A DNA stretch of 64,000 nt from Megamerina dolium (lineage: Eukaryota; Arthropoda; Insecta; Diptera; Megamerinidae): the NCBI GenBank assembly GCA_963854835.1, contig OY978529.1, positions 6,978,501-7,042,500 on the forward strand, in the 5' to 3' direction. Of this stretch, positions 11,401 through 22,018 are shown one piece after another; positions within the stretch are counted from its first letter, which is position 1; the number at the start of each line of letters is the position of its first letter. The notes beneath the pieces were generated by a model. It was not told the origin of the DNA. It worked only from the letters and a program-made list of their open reading frames with translations, and did no database searches. A program made the translations under genes and the position numbers.

Positions 11401-11690
11401 TGAGGCGGGCAGGTATCAGTGAGGTGCGACGCTAGAATACAGTCTGTTACCCCCGACTGCAAACAAGTCCGATGGACACGGGCTATCCCGGATTGGGGGA
11501 AGTGTTTAACGACCACCCAGTCGTGTATCTGTCTTCGTCTGACATCTCCAGGCCGACCAATCCAACATGGGAAACCCTACTGAAATGCCTAAGACCAAGT
11601 CCAAGTCTAAGCTCAAGCATTTCGTTGGCACAGCTCAGCCCTTCGCAGATGCACACAAGCCCAACCACCACATCAAGGTTCAGATACAAG

Positions 11691-12149
11691 GAAGGGTTGC
11701 CACATATAATTGAATTGGTCTTGAAAATGGTCTGAATCGGATACAAACCATGCCGAACTACCTTAAAAACGGATGCTGCCCTAAACATGTTTTCAAACGA
11801 AAACATAAAGTTATCATGCTGAAACTCAGCATATACGTATACTAACAAATGGGAAATTGGAAAACTAGGCGGAATCGGTTAGAAACTACACCTGCCTCCT
11901 ATACAAAAGAATAGTGTTGAATATTATTTTCACACTTTGTGTACGAAAATAGATATATAAGAAAATGAGCGAACTCAGTTATCAAGTTGAAACTCAGTAC
12001 ATATGATTTAATTTACTAATTAACAGACATACATATTTGAAAATAGGCGCAATCGGGTAAAAATCAGGCCTACCTCCACACGAAATATAAAATCATCCAG
12101 CTGAAATTCGGTTCATATGATTATATTTGCTAACGAATTAATGAGTTCA
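11691..12149. repeat. Degenerate tandem repeat
   Basis: Related segments start near 11811 (GTTATCATGCTGAAACTCAG), 11979 (GTTATCAAGTTGAAACTCAG) and 12091 (ATCATCCAGCTGAAATTCGG), each followed by a '...CATATGATT...CTAAC' stretch. Between them lie GGCGGAATCGGTTAGAAACT and GGCGCAATCGGGTAAAAATC. Irregular spacing (about 168 and 112 bp) indicates an old minisatellite-like repeat. Confidence 0.5.
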
Positions 12150-12490
12150 AATTCACATATCCATTTTGAGAGATTGTGTTGTCGCCAAATATTTCCTTCA
12201 ATTAATCGGTTGGGGAATCAAATAGTCAGTTATCATGGCTCTGTAGCGATCGCCATTGACGGTGATTCCACCAACCTCCAAACCGCACCAAACAGTAAGC
12301 ATTGATGTAATGGTATCTGAAGAATATTCTGCGCATTGTCTTCACATACCCATTGAGCCAAATATGAACCTCATCACTGAATAAAAAAGCAGTTTTTGAG
12401 TTTGGATGATAGACACTCGATATTCGTAATAAAATTTCAATATTTGCAATCGTTGTTGCGCTGTCAATCTTTCTGTGATGAAATTGCAAA
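12150..12490 (-). pseudogene. Mariner (rosa-like) transposase fragment
   Basis: The minus-strand frame 12489-12226 contains AFLFSDEVHIWLNGYV, the first catalytic Asp block of mariner transposases of the type seen here at 25.8 kb (FSDEAHFWLN), followed after a frame change by a damaged 'RFGG-WW' region. It ends where the mariner at 12496 begins. Dead fragment. Confidence 0.6.
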
Positions 12491-12495
12491 TCTTA

Positions 12496-13590
12496 CGAGG
12501 GCTGTCCCAGAACTACAGACATATAGATGGCGGTAGTAGTTTGAAAAAAATTACTTTGGTGAAAAGTGGCAACCTTATAAAACATATGTTTTAAGTTTCA
12601 AGGCGCCACGTTTTTTGGTTTTTGTTTTTTTTTTTGGGCCATCGAAAGTTAACGCTCTCAGTGAATTTGTAAACATGGATAAAATTGGTCACCGTTATGT
12701 AATACAATACTTTCATTTGAAAGGTCTCAGTCCAACGAATATTAAAGTCGAACTAGATTCTACTCTGGAGGAGTCGACCAATTGAGGTGGCCACGCCAGA
12801 AACGGTTAAGAAAATGCACAAAATGGTATTGGATGATCGCCGGCTGAAGTTGCGCGAGCTAGATGAAATTACAGGCATTTTGAAAAAGCGCTATACATCG
12901 TATATTGACCGAAAATTTGGAGATGAAAAAACTGTGTGCAAGATGGGTGCCGCGTTTGTTCACAATAGACCAAAAACCATGTCGTGAAGATGATTCTGTA
13001 GTGTTTGGCGATATTTTACAGTAATAAAGCCGAGTTTTTGCGTCGATTCGTAACCAAGGATGAGATATGGGTCCACCTCTTCACACCTGAGACAAAGGAG
13101 CAGTCAAAACAGTGGATTGAAAGGGGAGAATCGTATCCAAAGAAGGCGAAGACAGTTCCATCTGCAGGCAAGGTTATGGCGTCAGTTTTTTGGGATACAC
13201 GTGGGATAATTTCTTCAAAAAGGAAAAACAATTAACGGCGACGAATATAATGCTAAAGAAAAAAGGGCGAATTTGGCGAAAAACGAAGTACTGTTACATC
13301 AAGACAATGGACCAGTTCACACATCCGCTATTGCGATGGCCAAATTCAATGAGTTAAAGCTCGAATTGCTTCAGCACGCACCTTATTTGCCAGATTTAGC
13401 TCCTTCGGAATATTTTCTATTTCCAAATTTGAAAAATGTCTTGATCGTAGAAGATTTGCAAACAATGAAAAGGTGGAGTCTGCGATAGATGGCTATTTTA
13501 ATGAGCTAGACAATTCATACTATAAACAGGGTATCGAAGCTATAGCTGTTGTTTTCTTTGTTAGCTCGGGTAGTTCTGGGACCACCCTCG
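12496..13590 (+). mobile_element. Mariner element, copy 1 (degenerate, DD34D type)
   Basis: Inverted ends start CGAGGGCTGTCCCAGAACTA and close TAGTTCTGGGACCACCCTCG, flanked by TA (12494-12495 and 13591-13592). The transposase on the plus strand is cut into frames at 12787-12987, 13005-13235 and 13273-13488. Motifs: TKDEIWVH (first Asp), LLHQDNGPVH (second Asp) and DLAPSEYFLF, where the third Asp of the usual 'APSDY' is Glu. It also lacks part of the N-terminal DNA-binding region seen in copies 2 and 3. Not active. Confidence 0.85.
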
Positions 13591-13729
13591 TACTGAGTAC
13601 AAAAGACTTTTGGGTAACCATATTTGATAGTTGCTATATTGTTTTATCCCTGTCGGTACTTGATTCACTCTAAAAAAAAAAAAAACACCCGTTATATTTA
13701 GTATATCAAGGAACCGCATTTCATTAGCA

Positions 13730-13885
13730 CATGCTTCGTAAAGGGTTTTGTGACAAAGTTCTGAAAAAAGTGAATACACACATATTCTGCCGTTTGGATA
13801 ATTGGCTAATCAAAGTAGGTCACTCACTGCTTATGTTCAAATTTGACACGTACATCGCTACTAGAAGAATAGATCATGCTAAAAT
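13730..13885 (+). mobile_element. Degenerate SINE fragment
   Basis: Matches the middle of the 3.0-kb SINE: GTTTTGTGACAAAGTTCTGA, then TTCTGCCGTTTGGATAATTG and GCTAATCAAAGTAGGTCACT. The tRNA-like head and 3' tail are missing or unrecognisable. Confidence 0.5.
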
Positions 13886-14097
13886 GCTTCGAAACTGCAT
13901 CAAACATGAATGTTTGTATGTATATATGTAAGTGTATTGAAATGAATACTTAATTCTTTTTTTGTTTGCATCTTTTTTGTGATGGAGAATTGACATCTTT
14001 CTCTACACACTTCTGTCCATTTCATAATAGACGTATGACGTACACAAGAAATGTGTGTGTGTGTGCAATAGTAACACTTGGCAGTGTAATGCAATGC

Positions 14098-14129
<32 letters not shown>

Positions 14130-15719
14130 ATAACCAACAAATCAACCAATCAACAATCATGTTATGCCTATTTTTGTTATTTTCAGTGTGACATAAGTAC
14201 TCGTAGCTACCTACCAGCTGTTTGTCACAACAAAACAACACAAAGACAAAAGCGGCGGTTTTAGTTGTATCGTATTTTAATTATAAATATTTCTATCATA
14301 ATTAATATTTTTTGCAAGTATTGTTACCAAAACGAATACTCAACCAACCACTCATTGTATGAGTATTAAATTATTGTGCTCGTGCAAGCGCTGCTACAAC
14401 AATAGAGTGTCGTAATTATCATTTGCTATTGTAATTGTGAATGTTGATGTGATTGTTGTTGCTGCTACTGTTGTGGTTGTTGTTGTTGTTGTTGTTGTAT
14501 TGTCACCTTTAATATCAATTTATTTCGACCAAACAGCTCACACAGCATTTACACACGTTTATGTCACATGTACATATGTCATGCATACATACATACATAT
14601 TTTATATATATATATGTATATATATTATTTGTAAGCGGAAAAAACCAAAAATATTATTTAGCAATATCTACCTATGATAAATGCTAAACACTAAAAATAT
14701 ACATACATAATTTTTGGTTTGTTTTGAACTACTGTATGGCACCGACAATACATACTACCAACTAGATTTATGTAATGCTGCAACAGAAATAATACAGGAA
14801 AATATCAACAACAACAACAAAAATACTCATAATATTAAAGTGAGAAAGAGAAAGTATTTGTGTGTGTGTGCGACCGACTAATAAATGGAGAAAGAGAGAG
14901 AGAGAGAGAGAGAACAACAGTAAAAATGCCACATGTGAAAAAAATAAGAATGGAAAAATGTCCCAATCTTGTAAGTTGCTACATACAAGTATGCACATGT
15001 GTAAGTATGTATGCATATATGTATGTGAGTATGCACATTCAGCCAACCCAACAAGATAGAAAAAAAAATATATACATATATGTAAAAAAATATAAAATAT
15101 GAACCATTTTTTTTTTCTCACTCCTAATTTTGCAGCTAATGGAAATATATGTATTCTTATTAAGTATTTGCTTATAAATGAATATCTCTGCACACAATGA
15201 AAAAACGATAAAATTAATGAAAATTAACTGCTTTAAAATATGATATAATGACATGGATTCATTTAGTACTTTTCACAAAAGTTACAGAAATGAGTTCATT
15301 AAATTTTATCAGGTAATCTTTATTATCATTCAAAAGAATCTTCTTCCTACCGTTTACTTCTTTCAAATGTTGATCGTAAACTAAGGCTAACATGTTCAAT
15401 TCTGAAGTTTTATTTTTGGATGGCGCTTTTGAGCAATTCGATTTGTACCAAACTGTGGTTTTGTTTTAATTGAATGAATGAATGTCACACTTCAGCCCAA
15501 ATACGACAATTTTGGACATAAATGCAGCCTCTAAGCGGCTAAATTGTCATAATAATTATTCAAAAAGCCCATTTTCATTGCTTGTCGAAGTATGATCTAC
15601 GCTTCAGCTTTTTCTTAATGATGAATATCCAAAAACATTTTCGTATTTTCATTCCAACTCCATTTCCTAAGTAAAACAATTAAGCCTAAGTATCGTATGT
15701 ACAAGTGTAGGTCAATAAG
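13886..15719. other. Simple-sequence-rich DNA, no gene seen
   Basis: Holds (CAA)n at about 14097-14129, (GTT)n at about 14474-14500 and (AG)n at about 14891-14913, plus many TACATA/TATGTA runs. The long minus-strand frame at 14768-15193 is made of these repeats (Phe/Ser/Leu/Val runs) and is not credible. An A run lies near 15755-15770. Confidence 0.55.
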
Positions 15720-16500
15720 TCGCTAGCAATCAATATAAGAAACATCCTATTCAGCAAAAAAAAAAAAAAAGTCATAGCGGACTAAATCTAGAAAATGTGC
15801 TGGGTGAATGAGCAATTCGTAACCTAATTGACGCAATTTTGAAATTGCTACTTCTAACTTGGATCCGGCGCTATGATCTTGTGGAAAATAACAAATTTTT
15901 ATTGCCAATTTCGATCGTTTTTGTTTTAAATCGGCACTGAATCGATTCGAATAGCTCTTTGTAATATGCTTGGGTGATCGTTTTACCCTTTTCAATGTAA
16001 CTGATGCAAGCGCAACTTCCACAAAATTATCATCTTGTCCTTGCTCTTGACCTTGTCTTATAACAGACCCATTTTGGCCTTCTTCGATTTCGATTCATCG
16101 CTAGAAGGCCACTTTTACGAGTTTTCCTTTGTCTCTGGTGTATTTTGATGAATCCGTTTGTCACCCACTGTTAAGAAATGGCACAAAAGATTCGCTGGGA
16201 TAGCGATTGAACATCGCCAAACACTTCTTTGAAGTTTTCATACGATTTCGTTTATTAACGCAAGCTCGGCCCCATTTTGTGGATAGCAAAAAGCGAATAG
16301 TCAAATATTTTTGCAAAACTGAAATCATTGATCCATATGATAACCTTATAGCTCTCGATTACCGATCGTTCCATTTCATACCATAGATTCACAATAAAAC
16401 TATTCAACAGATCTGTCTGAAAATTTGGGTGAGTTTTTTTAACATGTTTCTAAAATGTCGCTTATATCAATTTTTGAAGGACTTATTGACTCATTCTCAT
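15720..16500 (-). pseudogene. Mariner transposase fossil (second family)
   Basis: The minus-strand frame 16022-15747 encodes VAISKLRQLGYELLIHPAHF and LDLVRYDFF, the mariner 'AKLxxLGYELLPHPPYSPDLAPSDYFLF' block. It is preceded by TLKRVKRSPKHITKSYSNRF and SKLAIKICYFPQDHSAGSK (an eroded 'VLFHQDNAPxH'). Upstream at 16030-16400 the same strand gives broken mariner text, including CLAMFNRYPSESFVPFLNSG and KHVKKTHPNFQTD. It is separate from the three TIR-bearing copies, and a related scrap lies at 61.2-61.6 kb. Confidence 0.65.
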
Positions 16501-19500
16501 AAAATAGAAAAATTAATTCAAAACTTTTGAAGAAATTGAAATTAGAAGAAATTGCTGGCTTATTTACATTATCGCACTGCTGGATGATAATTACAATTGC
16601 CTGTTCGAAGATATCAATAGTTGCATCAAAAAGAAGAGGGTCAAATCAAATCAACATTAAATATGTACGATCAACCCATTATTTTTGTGCGAACAACATG
16701 GGCTTAGCTCCATTTGACAGCTACTCCATGTGTGTATGCTTTTTAAGTATTGTGACCTTTTGAGCTGATGAAGTGCTTTCAATATGATCGTTTAGGATTA
16801 GACATTTCAAATATAAACTAAACTTTATACAAAAATAGGTCGTAGTCAAAATAAAAAAGTCAAAAGTCGATGATAGTTCGTATTTCGTCATTTTTATTAT
16901 TATTTTTACTATTATTACTCTGCATCATGTTTAAATACAGCAGAAAAATACGCATTTGGCTAAATTAAAACTATTTTAATGTTTAGATAATTAAATTTAC
17001 TTGTGTAAAATGACAAGTACAGCGTACTATTTTGCAAGGGATTTTAGAGTAACTATCACATCATGACAAAAATAAAATCACATACGTATTTTATACAGAT
17101 CTAATATATATTTGAACACACATATGACAGCAACAAGATGTCATTGTAGAAAAACTATATTTTTTGCAAGTGTGTTTCAGTGGTTTGAGTAAAAAATTCA
17201 TTCGTTCTTTTTTATGCTCTTCTTTGTTTGTTCTTTTTTAACGGATATGAATTTTACAAGCGGAAGTTTGATAACACCATTGTTATAGTTAAGCACTAAC
17301 AAGTTAACTAGCTAGTGTGTAAGTGTGTGTGTGTGTGTGTGTGTGCGTGTGTTAAATAAAATAATATGTGGGGTTAATGGATCGATTTTCACATCACAAA
17401 CAAATATATTTGCACATGATATTGTTCATATTTGTACATATACCATATTAATCAAAAGCGGAAGTTTGATAACCCCATTGTTGTATTTGAACATGTGTGT
17501 ATGCGTGATCTTAAGCAAAGGATTCGAATGATTTCATTATATAAGCATATAAAATGAAGCAAAATGTCAGCCAAATAGGTAAAAGGTTTCCCTTTCTCTT
17601 TTACGTACTTGACTATGCAGACTAGCAGAGTTTATTATTGAAACACTTGACTAAGAATGGCTTAAATATATGCATGATGCATGTACATATGTATGATATT
17701 TGCTTTCAATCTAGTCGTTGCTTTTTTTTTTCTTTCTTTTTTTGTCTACTATACTTAAGCATGCGAAACGTGCAAATCACAAAATCACCGTATTATTTTG
17801 TGCGCATATAAACACATGCTTGACTGGTTGGTGGTTTCGTTGGTTAACTGGTTGTTTGGTTGTTTGGTTGGCTGAACGCTTGCAATCTAATAAAATTTAT
17901 TAAATGATGCTGTTGTTATGACTAATACACCTAACCTACCCGCCGTACAAAGTCAGCGACTTTATTAAGAATAAAACAGACATAAGAAGACATAAGCAAG
18001 ACAAAGAAATAATAATAATAATAAAAGAGAGTAAGCCAAGAGACATACAGAAAATGAAATAGCAAAAAAAGCAGGCTAATAAAATAAAAAACTGAAAAAA
18101 ATGTAAAAACAAATAGGACCGCTAGCGGGGAGGGATGCAACATGCAGGAAGAATGGAATGAATATTTATGCTAATTGCGCGTGTGTGTGGGATGACAACG
18201 AAAGGGGTATAAAGCTAATACGTATAACAACTTGCTGACTTGGCACAGTACACCAACAAATTGATTGAGATTTCAAGAGTAAGTACCGTTTGTTCGTTCG
18301 TACGTTCGTTCGTTGCTCACCGTCTTCCAGATGATTAACACTGCTATTGCTGTTGAACACCAGCAGCATTGCACTCCTCTACAGGCCACTACTCCGTATC
18401 AACATACTAGTACAATCACAGCTTTGTCTTTGTTATTTGTCAAGAGAGACAACGACCACAATGATGACGATATTTACGTGATAATGCTGTTGTTGTAACA
18501 CAAATTCTAGAATTTCGACATCGACTTTTAAACTTTGTTGCCGAGTTGGTGATAATTTTTTAACTCTATTTTTGTGCACCCATTTTTATTACATATTATT
18601 TTGGTTAATTTTTTTTTTATTGAAATGAAAATTTCGAAACGGTTACAATACACTTTAATGGAAAACCGAAAACAGTGTAATGTTATAAGATAAATCTTTC
18701 TTCTTATTTTTATTCTTTACGATGTTTGCATGTGTATGTATGTAGGAATGGATGTTTCTGAAGATTTCTTGCTCTTCTTATTGGTATGTGTTTGTTCGTT
18801 TTTTTGCCTTTTCGTTTTAATGTGAATTGATTTTTTTTTGTTTTTTTTTCTTCTCTCTGTTCTCTAAGAACTTTCTGCTTGTATTTTCCGCCGTGTTGAA
18901 CAGATTTCTTTTTGCACTACATAATTTAAGTTTTCGTTTAAACAGACGCATACATTTTCACACAGCTATCTATCTCTATGCGATGATACGCATAGCAAAC
19001 ACAATTATTCTAAATTACTAAAATGATATACAGCAATATATATGTATATATGTGTGTATAGATAGGTATGTATGTACATATATGTAAAATATATCTTTCA
19101 GATATACAGACCAGCAGACCAACTCACATTGCACGGATATATTTATGTATGTATGTTTCAACTATGTGTACACTGTATAATGAACTAGTTTAACACCTCT
19201 TCTTCTTCTTCTTCTTCTTGCATTTGACGTCCGTCATCAAATAAACCGACCAAACCAACCGACTCAAATTTACAATCGACCAACTCGTTGCATAAAAATC
19301 GTACAACTGACATGAAATGAACGAAAATTAAAAGTGTAAATGCAAGAATTTGCTTATGATAGTACTTTATTACACGCTCCATCTTTTGCTGTCAAATATT
19401 TGCTTCATATGTTTTCATATGTATTCCAGAGAGCAATGGTATTCGCTCTCACGAAAGTGGAAAGAAAAGAACTAAGGAAAAAAGTAGCCAGCACATATGT

Positions 19501-19739
19501 ACGTAAAGAAGAAGTATAGAAAAAGCATCAAACAAGATTTTGACAATACTTGAACATTGTTTTCAACATTAATTTTACATGCCAAAAGAATAGATTTTGC
19601 GATTTCTCTCACCTATATAATTATATAGAGTAGGCCGTAGGTATAGTCGACATTAAGATTTTCACAGATTCTTGTATGAGAAAAATTACATTATTTGTCA
19701 TAGATACTTTGAAGATGATCTTAACTTTTACTATAGTTA
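16501..19739. other. AT-rich intergenic DNA with microsatellites
   Basis: Includes (GT)n at about 17320-17352, GGTT-rich text near 17823-17872, (TTCG)-like text near 18288-18315 and (TTC)n at about 19198-19219. GAAGTTTGATAACACCATTG at 17262 recurs as GAAGTTTGATAACCCCATTG at 17461. No frame is credible as an exon. Confidence 0.5.
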
Positions 19740-20267
19740 TAGCCTAGACAGACGGCAGCCTAATTCCGGATTACCGGGTTAATTCGAATTAACTCGGGTA
19801 TTAACTACAGCTAATCCGCATAAACTCTATGAGTTAATTCTCAAAATAAAAGAGGATTAGGGCAATTTGCTATGGCAACACTGCTGAAAATTGTCTATTG
19901 TGAATTTTTCTCCATCCATTTTACAAAATATTAGGTATGTTCGCTAACAAAAAACTTTCAACAATTGTTAACAGTTTTCAACATGAAAAGTGTTGGCGAA
20001 CAAATAAATTCAGCTGTCTATTACGAACGGTGAATGTCAATTTACAAGTTTCTGATAGTTTTCAGTTCACGTACTTCTTGTAGATTTTCTCATATCGAGA
20101 GTGATAGACGACAGAAATTGATAGTGATAGTAATGTAAGTGAGCAGACCAAATAAAACAGCAATCAGCTGTTTACTTAATCCGCAATACTGCCGTCTGTC
20201 AGATTATTATTTTATTAGGATTAAGTGCGCCGGTAATCCGGAATTAGGCTGCCGTCTGTCTAGGCTA
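19740..20267. mobile_element. 528-bp MITE, copy 1 (3-bp TTA target duplication)
   Basis: Ends in inverted repeats, TAGCCTAGACAGACGGCAGC at the left and its reverse complement at the right. It is flanked by TTA on both sides (19737-19739, 20268-20270). Subterminal text is rich in GGATTA/TAATCC and GTTAATTCGAATTAAC. No reading frame. A second 528-bp copy lies in opposite orientation at 61807-62334. A 3-bp TTA duplication is usual for PIF/Harbinger elements, but the terminal bases are not ones I can assign, so the superfamily is a guess. Confidence 0.88.
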
Positions 20268-20270
20268 TTA

Positions 20271-20742
20271 CGGATCAGTATTTTTAAAAGCTTCTAATCC
20301 CCAATAGGGAGAAACTCCAACATTATGACATTTAAATTGACAAGTCATACCGCATTTCTATTCATATTTTTTTTTTTTTTTGTATTTCAATAAGATATAC
20401 TTGCGGGCGCTATAATAAAATTATTCAAAATCAGCGGTCAGTAAGATTATTGTAAGTAGAATTGTGTTATGTATTGTTCTGGCACAAAATCCCAGCTGAT
20501 ATATCAACTACCGATGCACCCTGAAAAATGCATTATTTTGGTACGGTTTGTCACACTTTTTCAAAAACGAAAAAAATCAACATGACACGTTTCTTTCAAT
20601 AAGTAAATAAACATGATCTGGAAGACCTTAGCGTTCTGCAGAACTGTACCACATCCCATAATGGAGAATGTGTGTGGTAATAAGATTTTCTAAAGAAACA
20701 CTTATGCACTGTACGCCAATATGATGTGACCTGATGTGATTT
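20271..20742. other. AT-rich DNA, no gene seen
   Basis: Contains a T run near 20369-20380. No repeat or exon recognised. Confidence 0.4.
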
Positions 20743-20906
20743 AAGTGTCAGTTACCTGAGACGTAACGTAGTTCGACATGTCAGCTGCCAAGACCTGCCA
20801 TACCCGAAAGTAGTATAACCGATTATCCAAATCATTGAACATATACTTAAAACATAACCAAAACCTAACATTATGTTCATGTTTATGTCTCGGGTAACTG
20901 GCGCTT
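20743..20906. repeat. Small inverted-repeat element
   Basis: AAGTGTCAGTTACCTGAGAC at the left pairs with GTCTCGGGTAACTGGCGCTT at the right. That gives a 164-bp unit with 20-bp imperfect inverted ends and no reading frame, perhaps a MITE. Only one copy was seen. Confidence 0.5.
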
Positions 20907-21084
20907 TACTCAAAAAAAAAAAAATTATTAATAAAATTGTATTTTTTATTTTAATTTATAATTCTGCCAAAGTAATGAAATTTTTGTTGTATGAATAAAT
21001 TAACACTGATCCGATTCTTTTCAAATCAAATGCATTTGTTTGGGCAACGTTAAAAATTTACTACTATTATGGATCCAAAAATGC

Positions 21085-21215
21085 CATAGCTTATTTAGTT
21101 AGCGCGTCCGTGGTCTGAGTCGTAGGTTCATGGGTTTCGATCTGTCGCTAAAGCTAAAGTGTCTAACTGTCAATTCTTCCAGCAGTAACAATTTCTAAAA
21201 GACCTCACATAGTAA
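21085..21215 (+). mobile_element. Degenerate tRNA-headed SINE fragment
   Basis: GCCATAGCTTATTTAGTTAG, then GAGTCGTAGGTTCATGGGTT and AACTGTCAATTCTTCCAGCA, follow the order of the SINE head and early body (GTAGCTCAGTGGTTAG, GTAGGTCGTGGTTCAA, GGCAATTCTTCCGACA). The B box is broken. Similar decay is seen in the 27.0-kb copy. Confidence 0.5.
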
Positions 21216-22016
21216 AATTCTCCAAATTATTGCAAGCCATCAAGTTTAGCTCAAAAACTATTTTAATATTATATATTAAAAATACGAGTATATATATAAA
21301 AAAAAACATTAAGCTCGATAGCAAAATCCCGTGAAATTTATGTAAAATTGAGAACCAAATTGACAGCAAAACTTTAATAGTGATATATTCATGCCATTGT
21401 TCGCCTTTGTTTAACAAAATAATTGAAAAAAGAGTGAAAGCAATGAAATATTAACAACAAATTTTGCCCTTTTAGCACGATGACATTTGTAAGAAATGTC
21501 AAAATTGTATATGTTTCTGTTTCTCCTTCTATCATCAAAGTACATATTATTCCGCTCTTGGCAATGTTAATCATATTAAGTGAACTTTTCTTGACAGCAA
21601 AATATTGAACGTGTAATATAGCATTTTTAGCAGACGCGAACGAGTTTATTTCTCTGATTTGCTCAGCGCTAATATCTCAAAAATTTAAGAATTCATTAGC
21701 TTCATAACAAAATATTGAACGTGCAATATGCGTATGTGTGTGAACTAGAGGGAGAGAGAAAGAGAAAATGAGAAGATGAAGAGAATGAGAGACGGTAAGT
21801 ATAAATGGCCATGCGATTTAAAATACAAAAGAAATAGAACGGATAATAAACAATTTTTTTTTTAATAAATACGAAACCGAAAGAAGAAACAAACAAAGTA
21901 GAGTGGTAGAAATAAAAATAAAACAGCTGTTATTTCATCTTACATGCATTTGGTATATGTATATTTGACATGCGAAAAAGAGGTAAAAGTACAATACATA
22001 TAAATGCGCTTATATG
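21216..22016. other. AT-rich DNA, no gene seen
   Basis: TTTCTTGACAGCAAAATATTGAACGTGTAATA at 21588 and CATAACAAAATATTGAACGTGCAATA at 21703 share the core AAAATATTGAACGTG, a short direct repeat about 110 bases apart. Nothing else stands out. Confidence 0.4.
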
Positions 22017-22018
22017 TA

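Larger units (their letters stand above)
7811..11690 (-). mobile_element. LOA-like non-LTR retrotransposon (LINE), ORF2 decayed
   Basis: From the 5' end (high coordinates): a GC-rich leader at about 11401-11690, ORF1 (11400-9859), then in broken frames an endonuclease piece (9655-9428), a reverse transcriptase piece (9011-8575) and a post-RT piece (8350-7813). The order EN-RT and a DUF4780-type ORF1 point to the LOA clade or a close relative. The G+C content stands out from the flanks. It lies 3' of the OATP gene with the same orientation. No clear poly(A) tail or target duplication was found at 7.8 kb. Confidence 0.75.

Noticed and set aside
14768..15193. 141-codon minus-strand frame with many hydrophobic residues
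   Set aside because: Composed of microsatellite translations (Phe, Ser-Leu, Val runs from AG, GT and AAC repeats). No domain or splice context.
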